From the NCBI GenBank assembly GCA_028869395.1, contig JAGWSE010000079.1:1-17040 (forward strand): a stretch of DNA of 17,040 bases. The letters run 5' to 3'. The notes beneath the pieces were generated by a model. It was given only the letters and a program-made list of their open reading frames with translations, made no database searches and was not told the DNA's origin. This DNA is from Alphaproteobacteria bacterium. Its GTDB lineage: Bacteria > Pseudomonadota > Alphaproteobacteria > Caulobacterales > Caulobacteraceae. The position numbers and the translations under genes were made by a program. Of this stretch, positions 1-7,683 are shown piece by piece. How positions within the stretch are numbered: the first letter of the stretch is position 1; the number at the start of each line of letters is the position of its first letter.

Positions 1-44
1 GCCTTGCGAGAGGACCGCCGCGTCGTCGTGCCAGCTGCCGTCAC
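1..44 (-). CDS. Possible 5' end of a divergent gene leaving the window
   Basis: On the minus strand a GTG codon at 44-42 is preceded by AGGA about 5 nt upstream and by GGGGAGG (62-56) about 11 nt upstream. It opens a frame reading VTAAGTTTRRSSRK to the window edge without a stop. Only 14 codons are visible, so no family can be assigned. The purine-rich Shine-Dalgarno region and the divergent layout relative to the methyltransferase gene at 171 are the only support. The region could equally be plain intergenic DNA. Confidence 0.3.
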   Translation of the reverse strand, partial: MTAAGTTTRRSSRK

Positions 45-170
45 CGGAATCCTATCCTCCCCAACCGGCGGTAGCGGACCCCAAATATCTCACTGTGACA
101 AGCCTGTAACTCGCGGCGCGAGGGGTTTGGACGCTGGACGAGCCTCGTCCCGACCGCGTAAGGGGCCGGC

Positions 171-1073
171 ATGAGCCAATCCGGCCCCGTTGTCGCCCAG
201 GCGCCCGCCGTCATGCGGACGGAAGGCTGGACCGATTATGGGCTGATCGACTCGGGCGGCGGCCGCAAGCTCGAGCGCTACGGCCCCTATACGGTGGTAC
301 GGCCGGAGCCGCAGTGCCTTTGGCCGCCGCGGCGCCCCGAACGCGAGTGGGGCCAGGCCGACGCCGTCTTCGAGCCGTCCGACGAGGACGAGGCGGGTCG
401 CTGGCGCTTCCGCCAGGCGCCGAAGGACAGCTGGCCCCTGGCCTGGCGCGACGTGCGCTTTCTGGGCCGCTTCACCAGCTTCCGCCACCTCGCCTTCTTC
501 CCGGAACAGGCGGCCAACTGGGGCTGGCTGGACGAGCGCATCCGTTCGGGCGGCGGCCAGCCGCGCGTGCTCAACCTCTTCGGCTACACGGGCGTGGCCA
601 GCCTCGTCATGGCCGCGGCCGGCGCGGCGGTGACCCACGTCGACGCCTCCCGGAAAGCGGTGGCCTGGGCGCGGGAAAACGCGGAGCTCTCCGGCCTTGC
701 CGACCGGCCCATCCGCTGGATCACGGAGGACGCCCGCAAGTACGTCGCACGCGAAGTCAGGCGGGGTTCGCGTTACGAGGGGATCATCCTCGATCCGCCG
801 AAATACGGCCGCGGGCCTGGCGGCGAGGTCTGGCGCCTGTTCGAGGATTTGCCCGAGCTTGCCGCCCTATGCGGAGAACTTCTTTCGGAAGACGCCTCCT
901 TCCTCGTGCTCAATGCCTATGCCGAGCGGATCAGCGGGGCGGCGCTGTCAGGCCTGCTCGCCGAGACGCTCAAGGGACGCGGCGGCCGCATCGAATGGGG
1001 CGAGCTGGCGCTGGTCGAGGCCGCCGGCGACCGACAGATCGGCATGAGCTTCTTCGCACGCTGGTCGTCCTGA
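171..1073 (+). CDS. Class I SAM-dependent methyltransferase, RlmI-like (putative rRNA methyltransferase)
   Basis: A 300-aa protein with a Rossmann-fold SAM-binding core. Motif I is VLNLFGYTGVAS (133-144), an acidic post-motif I sits in VTHVDAS (154-160), and motif IV is ILDPPKYGRG (206-215). This combination is characteristic of the RlmI/RlmKL-type RNA cytosine or guanine methyltransferase superfamily. The N-terminal ~130 residues contain no recognisable PUA domain of classic RlmI, so the RNA target cannot be named. The start is the ATG at 171, preceded by AAGGGG (160-165) at 5 nt spacing. The stop at 1071-1073 supplies the TGAGG that serves as Shine-Dalgarno for the next gene, so the two methyltransferase genes are probably one operon with translational coupling. 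Cytoplasmic. Family is confident, substrate is not. Confidence 0.88.
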   Translation: MSQSGPVVAQAPAVMRTEGWTDYGLIDSGGGRKLERYGPYTVVRPEPQCLWPPRRPEREWGQADAVFEPSDEDEAGRWRFRQAPKDSWPLAWRDVRFLGRFTSFRHLAFFPEQAANWGWLDERIRSGGGQPRVLNLFGYTGVASLVMAAAGAAVTHVDASRKAVAWARENAELSGLADRPIRWITEDARKYVAREVRRGSRYEGIILDPPKYGRGPGGEVWRLFEDLPELAALCGELLSEDASFLVLNAYAERISGAALSGLLAETLKGRGGRIEWGELALVEAAGDRQIGMSFFARWSS

Positions 1074-1083
1074 GGTTGCCCGC

Positions 1084-1872
1084 ATGACCCAGCGCATCAC
1101 CTCGCTCGCCAATCCCACCGTGAAGGCCGTCCGCGCCCTGCACCTGCGCAAGGCGCGCGACGAGACGGGCCTGTTCGTGGCCGAGGGGCTGAAGAACGTC
1201 ACAGAGGGCGTCGAGCAGGGCCACGCCCCCCGCATCCTGCTCTACGGCCCCGAAGCCGCGGGCCATCCCCTGCTGAAGCAGGCGGTGGCGGCCACCACGG
1301 CGGCGGGCGGCGAGGCCATCGAGGTGACCGAGGCGATCCTCGCCAAGGTGTCCCGCCGCGATAATCCGCAGGCCGTCGTCGGCGTCTTCCCGCAGCTTTA
1401 CCGCGCCCTCGACCAGATCGAGCCGCAGGCGGCGGTCTGCTGGGTGGCGCTGCACCGGGTGCGCGATCCGGGCAACCTCGGAACCATCGTGCGCACCGCC
1501 GACGCGGCGGGTTGCGGCGGGGTCATCCTGGTCGGCGAGTGCTGCGACCCCTATTCGGTCGAGGCGGTGCGCGCGACCATGGGTTCGATCTTCGCCGTGC
1601 CGCTGATCCGCGCCTCGGAGGCGGAGTTCGCCGGCTGGCGGGCCAGCTGGCCGGGTTCGGTCGTGGGCACGCTGCTCACCGCGGTGGTCGACTATCGGGA
1701 GGCGGACTACGCCCACCCGGCGCTCTTGCTGATGGGCAACGAGCAACAGGGCCTGCCGCCGGAGATGGCGGCCTTGTGCGACGTCAATGTGAAAATCCCC
1801 ATGCGCGGGCGCGCGGACAGCCTGAACCTGGCGGTGGCCACAGGCGTGATGATCTACGCCGCGACCGCCTAG
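1084..1872 (+). CDS. TrmH/SpoU-family RNA 2'-O-methyltransferase
   Basis: A 262-aa SPOUT-class enzyme. The N-terminal substrate-binding part (about 1-110) has the usual ITSLANPTVKAVRAL opening and FVAEG. The C-terminal catalytic domain carries the three SpoU motifs: motif 1 RDPGNLGTIVRTADAAG (127-143, with the conserved Asn131 and Arg137), motif 2 LLMGNEQQGLP (215-225) and motif 3 IPMRGRADSLNLAVA (238-252), which forms the trefoil-knot SAM site. These enzymes transfer a methyl group from SAM to a ribose 2'-OH of rRNA or tRNA; the target nucleotide cannot be read from sequence. The ATG at 1084 lies 10 nt after the upstream stop, with TGAGG (1071-1075) as ribosome-binding site. The TAG stop overlaps the stop of the converging hrpB gene. 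Confidence 0.93.
   Translation: MTQRITSLANPTVKAVRALHLRKARDETGLFVAEGLKNVTEGVEQGHAPRILLYGPEAAGHPLLKQAVAATTAAGGEAIEVTEAILAKVSRRDNPQAVVGVFPQLYRALDQIEPQAAVCWVALHRVRDPGNLGTIVRTADAAGCGGVILVGECCDPYSVEAVRATMGSIFAVPLIRASEAEFAGWRASWPGSVVGTLLTAVVDYREADYAHPALLLMGNEQQGLPPEMAALCDVNVKIPMRGRADSLNLAVATGVMIYAATA
1869..1872. other. Shared CTAG carrying both convergent stop codons
   Basis: The tetranucleotide CTAG is read as TAG (1870-1872) by the SpoU gene and, on the other strand, as TAG (1871-1869) by hrpB. The two genes therefore end inside one another by three bases. No intergenic terminator is possible here, so termination of each transcript must occur inside the opposing gene. Confidence 0.95.
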
Positions 1873-4313
1873 GCGCCCCTCGGCTTGGCGCGCGTGGTCG
1901 GGGCGGCGCTGGCGGGGTCATCCGGCCAGACGTGCTTCGGGTAGCGTCCGCGCATCTCGGTGCGGACGTCCTTCCAGGAACCTTTCCAGAAGCCCGGCAG
2001 GTCCTTGGTCGTCTGGATCGGCCGGTGGGCGGGCGAGAGCAGCGAAAGCGTCAGCGGAACCCGTCCCCCGGCGACCGTAGGATGCGCGGCGAGACCGTAG
2101 ACCTCCTGCACACGCACCTCGACGCGCGGGCCGCCATCTGCGGCGTAGTCGATGGCGAAGGCGTTGCCCGTCGGTGCGCTCCAGCGCGCGGGCGCCTCGG
2201 TCTCGAGCCGCCGCTGCAGCTCCCAGGGGATGAGCGCCCGCAAGGCCGCATCCAGCGCGTCGTGCTTCAGTCCGGCGAGCGAGCGGACTCCGGCCAGCAG
2301 CGGCGCGAGCCATTCGTTTAGGCGCGCAACGAGCGCCTCGTCCGAAAGGTCGGGCCAGGCGGGATCGAACCGGTGCAGGAAGGCGATCCGTTCCCGCAGC
2401 GACCTGGTCGCCGGGCCGAACGGGATCGCGCCCAGCCCCTCAGCGCGCACCCGGTCCGCCAGAGCCCGGGCGATCATTGCCGGGTCGGGATTGTCGTCCA
2501 CGACCTCGCGGACGGCGAGCCGCCCGAGGCGTAGGATGCGCTTGCCGCGAAGCCGCCCGCCGCCACTCTCCTCCAGCCGGTCCTCTTCGGTGAGCTGGGC
2601 CGCGAAGGCCTGCAGGATCTCGGCTTCGCTGAGCGGCGCGGCCAGCAGGATGCGATCGCGCACGCTTCCCCCGCCGAGTTCACCCACCGCGAGCCAGGTT
2701 TCCCGGGCCAGCGCCTCCGTGGGCTCCACGAAGGCGCCGCGGCCGCTTGCCAGCTGGAACTCCCCGGCGGAGCCGCGCGCGCGTGCGATCCGCTCCGGAT
2801 AGGCGAAAGCGAGCAGCAGGCCGTCCGACAGCGCATCTCCGCGGCCGGGTTTCGGCGCGAGCGCGCTCCAGCGTTCGGCCAGGGCGCGCGAGTCGCGGGC
2901 GCGCGGGCTGCGGTCGCGCTCGAAGCTCTCCAGGCGGTGGGTGAGATTGGCGTCGCGGCCGCCCAGGCCGCGCTCGCTCAGGAGCGCCGCGATTCGTGCG
3001 CCGCGCGACGCTTGCCCTGTGGCGCTCGCCTTGATGATCATGTGTGCGAGCCGGGGGGGCAGCGGGAACTCGGAGAGCGCGCGGCCGTGCGCGGTGAGCA
3101 CGCCCTCCGCCGTGATCGCCTCCAGGCCCATGAGCAGGCTCGTCGCCTCGCCGTAGGCCACGGCCGGCGGTGGGTCCAGGAAGGCCAGATCCGTCGGGCG
3201 CCTGGCGCCCCACCGGGCGAGATCGAGGGCGAGGCCCGAAAGATCGGCCTCGAGGATCTCCGGGGCGGCAAACGCCGCCAGAGCCCGCGTCTCGGCCTCG
3301 TCCCATAGACGGTAGCAGACGCCCGGCTCCGTCCGGCCGGCCCGGCCCCGGCGCTGGTCGGCGGCGGCGCGGGAGACGCGCACGGTCGCCAGCCGCGTCA
3401 GTCCGCTCGATGGATCGTACCTGGGAACCCGCGAGAGCCCGGCGTCGATCACCACGCGTACGCCTTCGATCGTGAGGCTGGTTTCGGCGATGGAGGTCGC
3501 CAGGACGATCTTGCGGACGCCCGGCGACGCCGGCTCGATCGCCCGGTCCTGGGCGGCGGGATCGAGCGCCCCGTAGAGCGGAGAGACCTGGATGTCGGTC
3601 CGCCCGGCCAGCCGCTCCTGCAGTCGCTCCGCCACGCGCAGGATTTCGCCCTGTCCGGGCAGGAAGACCAGCAGCGAGCCCATCTCCTCGGCGAGCGCCC
3701 GCTGGACAGCACGAACGGCCTGATCCTCGATCCGAGCAGCCGGGTCGCGGCCGAGGTAGCGGGTCTCCACCGGATAGGCCCGGCCATGGCTCTCGATCAC
3801 TGGCGCATCGTCCAGCAGCTTAGAGACCGCCGCGCCGTCGAGGGTCGCCGACATGACGAGCAGGCGCAGGTCTTCGCGCAGCACGGTCTGGGCGTCACGG
3901 GCCAGCGCCAGGCCCAGGTCGGCGTCGAGGCTGCGTTCGTGGAACTCGTCGAACACCACGCAGGCGACGCCTGCCAGCTCCGGATCAGCGAGGATCATGC
4001 GGGTGAACACGCCCTCGGTGACCACCTCCACCCGGGTGGCGGCCGAAACCCGGCTCTGCATACGCACCCGGAACCCCACGGTATGCCCAACCCGCTCGCC
4101 CAGCGTCTTGGCCATCCGCTCGGCGGCGGCGCGGGCGGCCAGTCTGCGCGGCTCGAGAACGATGATCCTGCCCTCGCCCCGCCAGGGTTCGTCCAGCAGC
4201 CGCAGGGGGACGAGCGTCGTCTTGCCCGCCCCGGGGGGCGCCACGAGCACGGCGGCGTTGCGCGCGCCGAGCGCGGCGGTCAGCTGCGGCAGAATCTGCT
4301 CGACGGGCAGCAT
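1869..4313 (-). CDS. hrpB: ATP-dependent helicase HrpB (DEAH-type, DExH/D superfamily 2)
   Basis: An 814-aa protein matching the usual HrpB length and order. Motif I (Walker A) is APPGAGKTT (25-33), motif II is DEFH (122-125), motif III SAT (155-157). VFLPGQGEI (216-224) opens the second RecA domain, ATSIAETSLTI (272-282) is motif V and QRRGRAGRTEPG (320-331) is motif VI. The helicase-associated region and the HrpB C-terminal domain follow. The DEFH box in place of DEAH is typical of HrpB. It is a nucleic-acid-stimulated ATPase; its cellular role is poorly defined in most bacteria. An in-frame TAG about 9-12 nt upstream of the ATG means 4313 is the first possible start, although the Shine-Dalgarno is weak. 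It converges with the SpoU gene with no intergenic space, and its 5' end diverges from the permease gene. Confidence 0.95.
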   Translation of the reverse strand: MLPVEQILPQLTAALGARNAAVLVAPPGAGKTTLVPLRLLDEPWRGEGRIIVLEPRRLAARAAAERMAKTLGERVGHTVGFRVRMQSRVSAATRVEVVTEGVFTRMILADPELAGVACVVFDEFHERSLDADLGLALARDAQTVLREDLRLLVMSATLDGAAVSKLLDDAPVIESHGRAYPVETRYLGRDPAARIEDQAVRAVQRALAEEMGSLLVFLPGQGEILRVAERLQERLAGRTDIQVSPLYGALDPAAQDRAIEPASPGVRKIVLATSIAETSLTIEGVRVVIDAGLSRVPRYDPSSGLTRLATVRVSRAAADQRRGRAGRTEPGVCYRLWDEAETRALAAFAAPEILEADLSGLALDLARWGARRPTDLAFLDPPPAVAYGEATSLLMGLEAITAEGVLTAHGRALSEFPLPPRLAHMIIKASATGQASRGARIAALLSERGLGGRDANLTHRLESFERDRSPRARDSRALAERWSALAPKPGRGDALSDGLLLAFAYPERIARARGSAGEFQLASGRGAFVEPTEALARETWLAVGELGGGSVRDRILLAAPLSEAEILQAFAAQLTEEDRLEESGGGRLRGKRILRLGRLAVREVVDDNPDPAMIARALADRVRAEGLGAIPFGPATRSLRERIAFLHRFDPAWPDLSDEALVARLNEWLAPLLAGVRSLAGLKHDALDAALRALIPWELQRRLETEAPARWSAPTGNAFAIDYAADGGPRVEVRVQEVYGLAAHPTVAGGRVPLTLSLLSPAHRPIQTTKDLPGFWKGSWKDVRTEMRGRYPKHVWPDDPASAAPTTRAKPRGA

Positions 4314-4486
4314 GAAGCCGGTCTAGCGGCGCGCCGTGGCCGGGCCAAGCCGAAGGGCTCGTTCGCGTTCACGCCCGATCACGCAACGGCGATGCGCGGC
4401 CATCGCGCTTGACCGGCGCCGAGGCGCACGCCACGGTCCGGCCAAATTCACTGCGCGGCCGGGGGCGCCGCAGTTCTGGAGGAAAC
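4314..4486. other. Divergent intergenic region between hrpB and the permease gene
   Basis: A 173-bp spacer that must hold the promoters of both divergent genes. A TTGACC is present near 4409 but no convincing -10 element follows at 16-18 nt, and no EcfG-type GGAAC/GTT pair occurs on either strand. I could not assign a promoter or operator. Confidence 0.5.
4478..4483 (+). promoter_or_regulatory. Ribosome-binding site deciding the permease start
   Basis: GGAGGA sits 3-4 nt before the ATG at 4487. The in-frame upstream codon at 4409 has no comparable site and would add 26 arginine/glycine-rich residues that the family does not have. Confidence 0.7.
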
Positions 4487-6097
4487 ATGTGGCGCGTTAA
4501 GCCGCTCGACGCGATCCTCGCGACCGCCGAAAAGAAATCTCTTCACCGCTCCCTTGGTCCCGTGCAGCTGACCCTGCTGGGCATCGGCGCCGTCATCGGG
4601 ACCGGCATCTTCGTCCTCACCGCCACCGCCGCCCAGAAGGCGGGGCCGGGCATGATGATCTCCTTCATCATCGCCGGCGCGGTCTGCGCGGTCGCCGCCC
4701 TCTGCTATTCCGAGCTGGCCTCGATGGTGCCGGTGGCGGGCTCAGCCTACACCTATTCCTACGCCGTAATGGGCGAACTGGTCGCCTGGCTGGTCGGCTG
4801 GGCCCTGATCCTGGAATACGCCCTGGGCGCCAGCGCCGTGGCGGTGGGCTGGTCAGGGCACATGATCGGCGTGCTGGGTGACATGGGCATACATCTGCCA
4901 CACGCCCTGACCGTAGGCCCGAAGATCGCCTTCGGCGGCTTCCTGGAAGGCGGCGAGGTCGGCGGGATCATGAACCTGCCGGCGGTGATCATCACCGCTC
5001 TTGTCACCATGCTCCTCGTGATCGGCACCAAGGAAAGCGCCACGGTCAACGCCGTCCTGGTGGCGATCAAGGTGGCCGCGCTCGTGCTCTTCCTCTTCCT
5101 CACCCTGCCCCTGGTCACCGGCCACATGGCAAATTTCCACCCCTTCACGCCGCGCGGCTGGGGAAATCCCCTGGGCTCGACGGGCACCGGGGTGCTCGGG
5201 GCGGCGGCCTCGATTTTCTTCGCCTACGTCGGCTTCGACGCGGTCTCGACAGCCGCGGAAGAGACCCGGAACCCGCAACGCAATGTTCCGATCGGGCTGA
5301 TCGGCTCGCTCGCTATCTGCACCGTCTTCTACCTGCTGGTCGCGGCCGGCGTGATCGGCTCGTGGGGCGCCCAGCCGCTCGGCCCGGCCCCTGGCCATTT
5401 CTTCGCCGACGGCTCGCCCGAGCTCTACGGCAGCGCCGCCTGCACGGCCGCCCATGCCCCGACCGTCTGCTCGAAGGAGGCGCTGGCCTACATCCTGCAC
5501 GCCGTGAATCACCCCTTCGCCGGCTACCTGGTCGGCCTGGCGGCGACCATCGCCCTGCCCTCGGTGGTGTTGCTGATGATGTACGGCCAGACGCGGATCT
5601 TCTTCGTGATGGCGCGCGACGGTCTGCTCCCGCAGGGCCTCTCGGCCGTGCACCGCAGGTTCAGGACGCCGTGGGTGATCACGATCGTCACGGGCGTGGT
5701 CGTGGCGCTCGCCGCCGCGTTCTTCCCTGTCGGGCAGCTCGCGGACTATTCGAACGCGGGCACGCTCTTCGCCTTCGCGGCGGTTTCTCTGGGCGTCATG
5801 ATCCTGCGCTTCACGGATCCGAGCCGGCCCAGGCCGTTCCGGACCCCGGCCCTGTTCGTGGTCGCGCCACTGTCGATCATGGGCTGTGTTGTCCTCTTCC
5901 TGAGCCTGGGGCCGCAGTCGAAGGGCCTGTTCGTGGTCTGGACCATTCTTGGCCTGATCCTGTACTTCGCGTTCGGCTTCTGGAATTCGAACGTCCGCCG
6001 CGGGATCGTGGAGGTGGGCGAACTGGAGGAAGGCGCCGGACCCGGCGCCGTGGCTCCGATGCCGGGCGCGCCGGCGCCGACTCAGGACCGTACCTGA
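4487..6097 (+). CDS. APC-superfamily amino acid permease (cationic amino acid transporter/YfnA type)
   Basis: A 536-aa polytopic inner-membrane transporter. The APC signature GIGAVIGTGIFVLTA (32-46) lies in TM1, followed by CYSELASMVPVAGSAYTY (73-90) spanning TM2-TM3. About twelve further hydrophobic segments end near residue 500, and a Pro/Ala/Gly-rich cytoplasmic tail follows. The FAYVGFDAVSTAAEE segment and the extended loop after it with two cysteine-containing stretches fit the CAT (cationic amino acid transporter) subgroup. Substrate is not determinable here. The frame is open upstream to 4409, but the ATG at 4487 has GGAGGA (4478-4483) just before it and gives the normal short hydrophilic N-terminus, so I chose it. 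The gene stands alone: hrpB diverges upstream and an intrinsic terminator follows at 6121. Confidence 0.92.
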   Translation: MWRVKPLDAILATAEKKSLHRSLGPVQLTLLGIGAVIGTGIFVLTATAAQKAGPGMMISFIIAGAVCAVAALCYSELASMVPVAGSAYTYSYAVMGELVAWLVGWALILEYALGASAVAVGWSGHMIGVLGDMGIHLPHALTVGPKIAFGGFLEGGEVGGIMNLPAVIITALVTMLLVIGTKESATVNAVLVAIKVAALVLFLFLTLPLVTGHMANFHPFTPRGWGNPLGSTGTGVLGAAASIFFAYVGFDAVSTAAEETRNPQRNVPIGLIGSLAICTVFYLLVAAGVIGSWGAQPLGPAPGHFFADGSPELYGSAACTAAHAPTVCSKEALAYILHAVNHPFAGYLVGLAATIALPSVVLLMMYGQTRIFFVMARDGLLPQGLSAVHRRFRTPWVITIVTGVVVALAAAFFPVGQLADYSNAGTLFAFAAVSLGVMILRFTDPSRPRPFRTPALFVVAPLSIMGCVVLFLSLGPQSKGLFVVWTILGLILYFAFGFWNSNVRRGIVEVGELEEGAGPGAVAPMPGAPAPTQDRT

Positions 6098-6119
6098 CGA
6101 CCGTCCAGGTGACGCTTGG

Positions 6120-6149
6120 AAAGGCCCGGGTTTCGGCCCGGGCCTTTTC
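6120..6149 (+). terminator. Rho-independent terminator of the permease gene
   Basis: A perfect 10-bp GC-rich stem, AAGGCCCGGG (6121-6130) with CCCGGGCCTT (6137-6146), closes a 6-nt loop TTTCGG and can gain one more A-T pair at 6120/6147. It is followed by a T-rich run (TTTTCTT). It begins 23 nt after the permease stop and separates that gene from the metallo-hydrolase gene. Confidence 0.92.
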
Positions 6150-6182
6150 TTATGCGCCGCAAGGCCCGATCTTAGGTCCGAC

Positions 6183-6884
6183 ATGAGCGCCCCCGAACAC
6201 CAGCTGCCCATCAAGGCCGTGATCGCCCCGGTCACGCCGCTCCAGCAGAACTGCACCATCGTCTGGTGCGCCAAGACCCGGAAGGCGGCGGTGATCGACC
6301 CCGGCGGCGAGGTGCCGAAGCTGCTCGGCGCGCTGAAGCAGTACGATCTCGAGCTCGAGAAGATCTGGATCACACATGGCCACCTGGACCACGCCGGCGG
6401 CACGGCCGCGCTGAAGGAGGCGACCGGCGCGCCCATCGAGGGACCCCACCCCGACGACGCCTTCTGGATCGACCAGATCGAGAGCTCCGGCGCCCGCTGG
6501 GGCATGCCCGACGCCCGCGGTTTCACGCCCGACCGCTGGCTGCAGGACGGCGACCGGGTGAGCCTCGGGGACACCGAGTTCGAGGTCTACCACTGCCCGG
6601 GGCACACGCCGGGCCACGTGGTCTTCTTCCACCGCGAGGCCCGCTTCGCGCAGGTCGGCGACGTGCTGTTCCAGGGATCGATCGGCCGGACCGACTTTCC
6701 GCGCGGCGACTACGGTCAGCTGATCGCCTCGATCACCGGCAGGCTCTGGCCGCTCGGCGAGGACGTCCGCTTCGTGCCCGGACACGGTCCGATGTCGACC
6801 TTCGGCCAGGAGCGGCGGACCAATCCGTTCGTGGCCGATGAGGCCCTGGCGGAGGCGGCCGACGCGTCCCTGGGCCGCACCTGA
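6183..6884 (+). CDS. MBL-fold metallo-hydrolase, YcbL/glyoxalase II-like
   Basis: A 233-aa metallo-beta-lactamase-fold hydrolase. The metal-binding set is complete: THGHLDH (64-70) supplies His65, His67, Asp69 and His70; HCPGHTPGH (137-145) supplies His141; Asp160 bridges in VGDVLF; His201 lies in PGHGP. GSIGRTDFP (165-173) and the C-terminal ERRTNPF (210-216) are hallmarks of the YcbL type II glyoxalase-like subgroup. That subgroup lacks the long C-terminal glutathione-binding domain of classic GloB, consistent with the short length here. Likely a cytoplasmic thioester hydrolase acting on S-lactoylglutathione or related compounds; the real substrate is unproven. The ATG at 6183 follows a weak AGG. 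It is preceded by the permease terminator, so it has its own promoter. Confidence 0.93.
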   Translation: MSAPEHQLPIKAVIAPVTPLQQNCTIVWCAKTRKAAVIDPGGEVPKLLGALKQYDLELEKIWITHGHLDHAGGTAALKEATGAPIEGPHPDDAFWIDQIESSGARWGMPDARGFTPDRWLQDGDRVSLGDTEFEVYHCPGHTPGHVVFFHREARFAQVGDVLFQGSIGRTDFPRGDYGQLIASITGRLWPLGEDVRFVPGHGPMSTFGQERRTNPFVADEALAEAADASLGRT

Positions 6885-6900
6885 TTTCAAACGCGAAATC
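6883..6900. other. Small inverted repeat upstream of the two-component operon
   Basis: GATTTC (6883-6888) and GAAATC (6895-6900) are perfect inverted arms around a 6-nt spacer. They overlap the stop codon of the metallo-hydrolase gene and lie 33 nt before the response-regulator start. The site could be an operator, for instance autoregulatory, or a minor hairpin. There is no functional evidence and no T-tract. Confidence 0.3.
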
Positions 6901-6932
6901 CGGATGTTACGCTCAGGCCCAAGCATGGCCCG

Positions 6933-7670
6933 ATGGAGCTCACGACCGACATGATCGCCTCAGGCGCGCGCATCCTGATGGTCGATGACGATCCGGGCAT
7001 CCGCGACGTGGTTTCCGACTTCCTGGGGCGCCACGGCTACAAGGTGTCCACCGCTGCAGACGCCCGCGAGATGGAGCAGGCGCTGGAGCGCGGATCTGTC
7101 GACCTCATCGTGCTCGACATCATGCTGCCCGGCGAGGACGGGCTTGCGGTCTGCCGCAGGCTGGCCTCCGGCGAGGGCGGGCCGCCGATCATCATGCTCT
7201 CCGCCATGGGCGAGGACACCGACCGCATCGTCGGCCTCGAGCTCGGCGCCGACGACTACCTGGCCAAGCCGTGCAATCCGCGCGAGCTGCTCGCCCGGAT
7301 CCGCGCGGTGCTCAGGCGCTCAGACAGCCGCGCCACCGGCGGCGGCGTGGGCGCGAGCTGCGAGTTCGCCGGCTGGGCGCTCGACCTCGTCCGCCGCGAG
7401 CTGCGCTCGCCGCAGGGCGTGGTGGTGAACCTCTCCACCGGCGAGTTCTCCCTGCTCCGGGTGTTCGTCGAGCGTCCGCAGCGCGTGCTGACGCGCGACC
7501 AGCTCCTGGAGCTGGCGCGGGGGCCGGATTCCGAGGCCTTCGACCGAGCCATCGACGTCCAGATCAGCCGTCTGCGTCGCAAGCTCGACGACGGCGGCGG
7601 CGGCCAGGACCTGATCCGCACCATCCGCAACGAGGGCTACATGTTCACCCCCCGGGTGCGGCGCCTGTGA
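6933..7670 (+). CDS. OmpR-family response regulator
   Basis: A 245-aa two-domain regulator. The receiver domain (about 12-128) has the acidic pocket DDD (18-20), phospho-acceptor Asp62 in LDIMLPGEDG, Ser90 in the switch position and Lys112 in AKPCNPRELL. The C-terminal winged-helix DNA-binding domain (about 145-240) ends with DVQISRLRRKLDD and IRTIRNEGYMF. The receiver core closely follows the OmpR pattern (LPGEDGL, DRIVGLELGADDY, PRELLARIRAVLRR). The start is uncertain: ATG 6933 has a poor ribosome-binding site, while ATG 6951 follows GGAG (6935-6938) at 12 nt and would give 239 aa. The kinase gene begins 13 nt after its stop, so the pair forms an operon. Target genes are unknown. Confidence 0.94.
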   Translation: MELTTDMIASGARILMVDDDPGIRDVVSDFLGRHGYKVSTAADAREMEQALERGSVDLIVLDIMLPGEDGLAVCRRLASGEGGPPIIMLSAMGEDTDRIVGLELGADDYLAKPCNPRELLARIRAVLRRSDSRATGGGVGASCEFAGWALDLVRRELRSPQGVVVNLSTGEFSLLRVFVERPQRVLTRDQLLELARGPDSEAFDRAIDVQISRLRRKLDDGGGGQDLIRTIRNEGYMFTPRVRRL

Positions 7671-7683
7671 GAGGCCACGCGGC

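Noticed and set aside
1..174. A plus-strand frame open from the window edge that ends in ATGA overlapping the methyltransferase start
   Set aside because: The ATGA overlap is typical of coupled genes, but the translation is not protein-like and the methyltransferase has its own good ribosome-binding site (AAGGGG). The overlap is probably fortuitous.
4853..6574. A 573-codon open frame on the minus strand across the permease and metallo-hydrolase genes
   Set aside because: Its product is low-complexity and Arg/Gly/His-rich with no family-like motif, and it is exactly antisense to two clearly real genes. Long antisense frames are common in GC-rich DNA.
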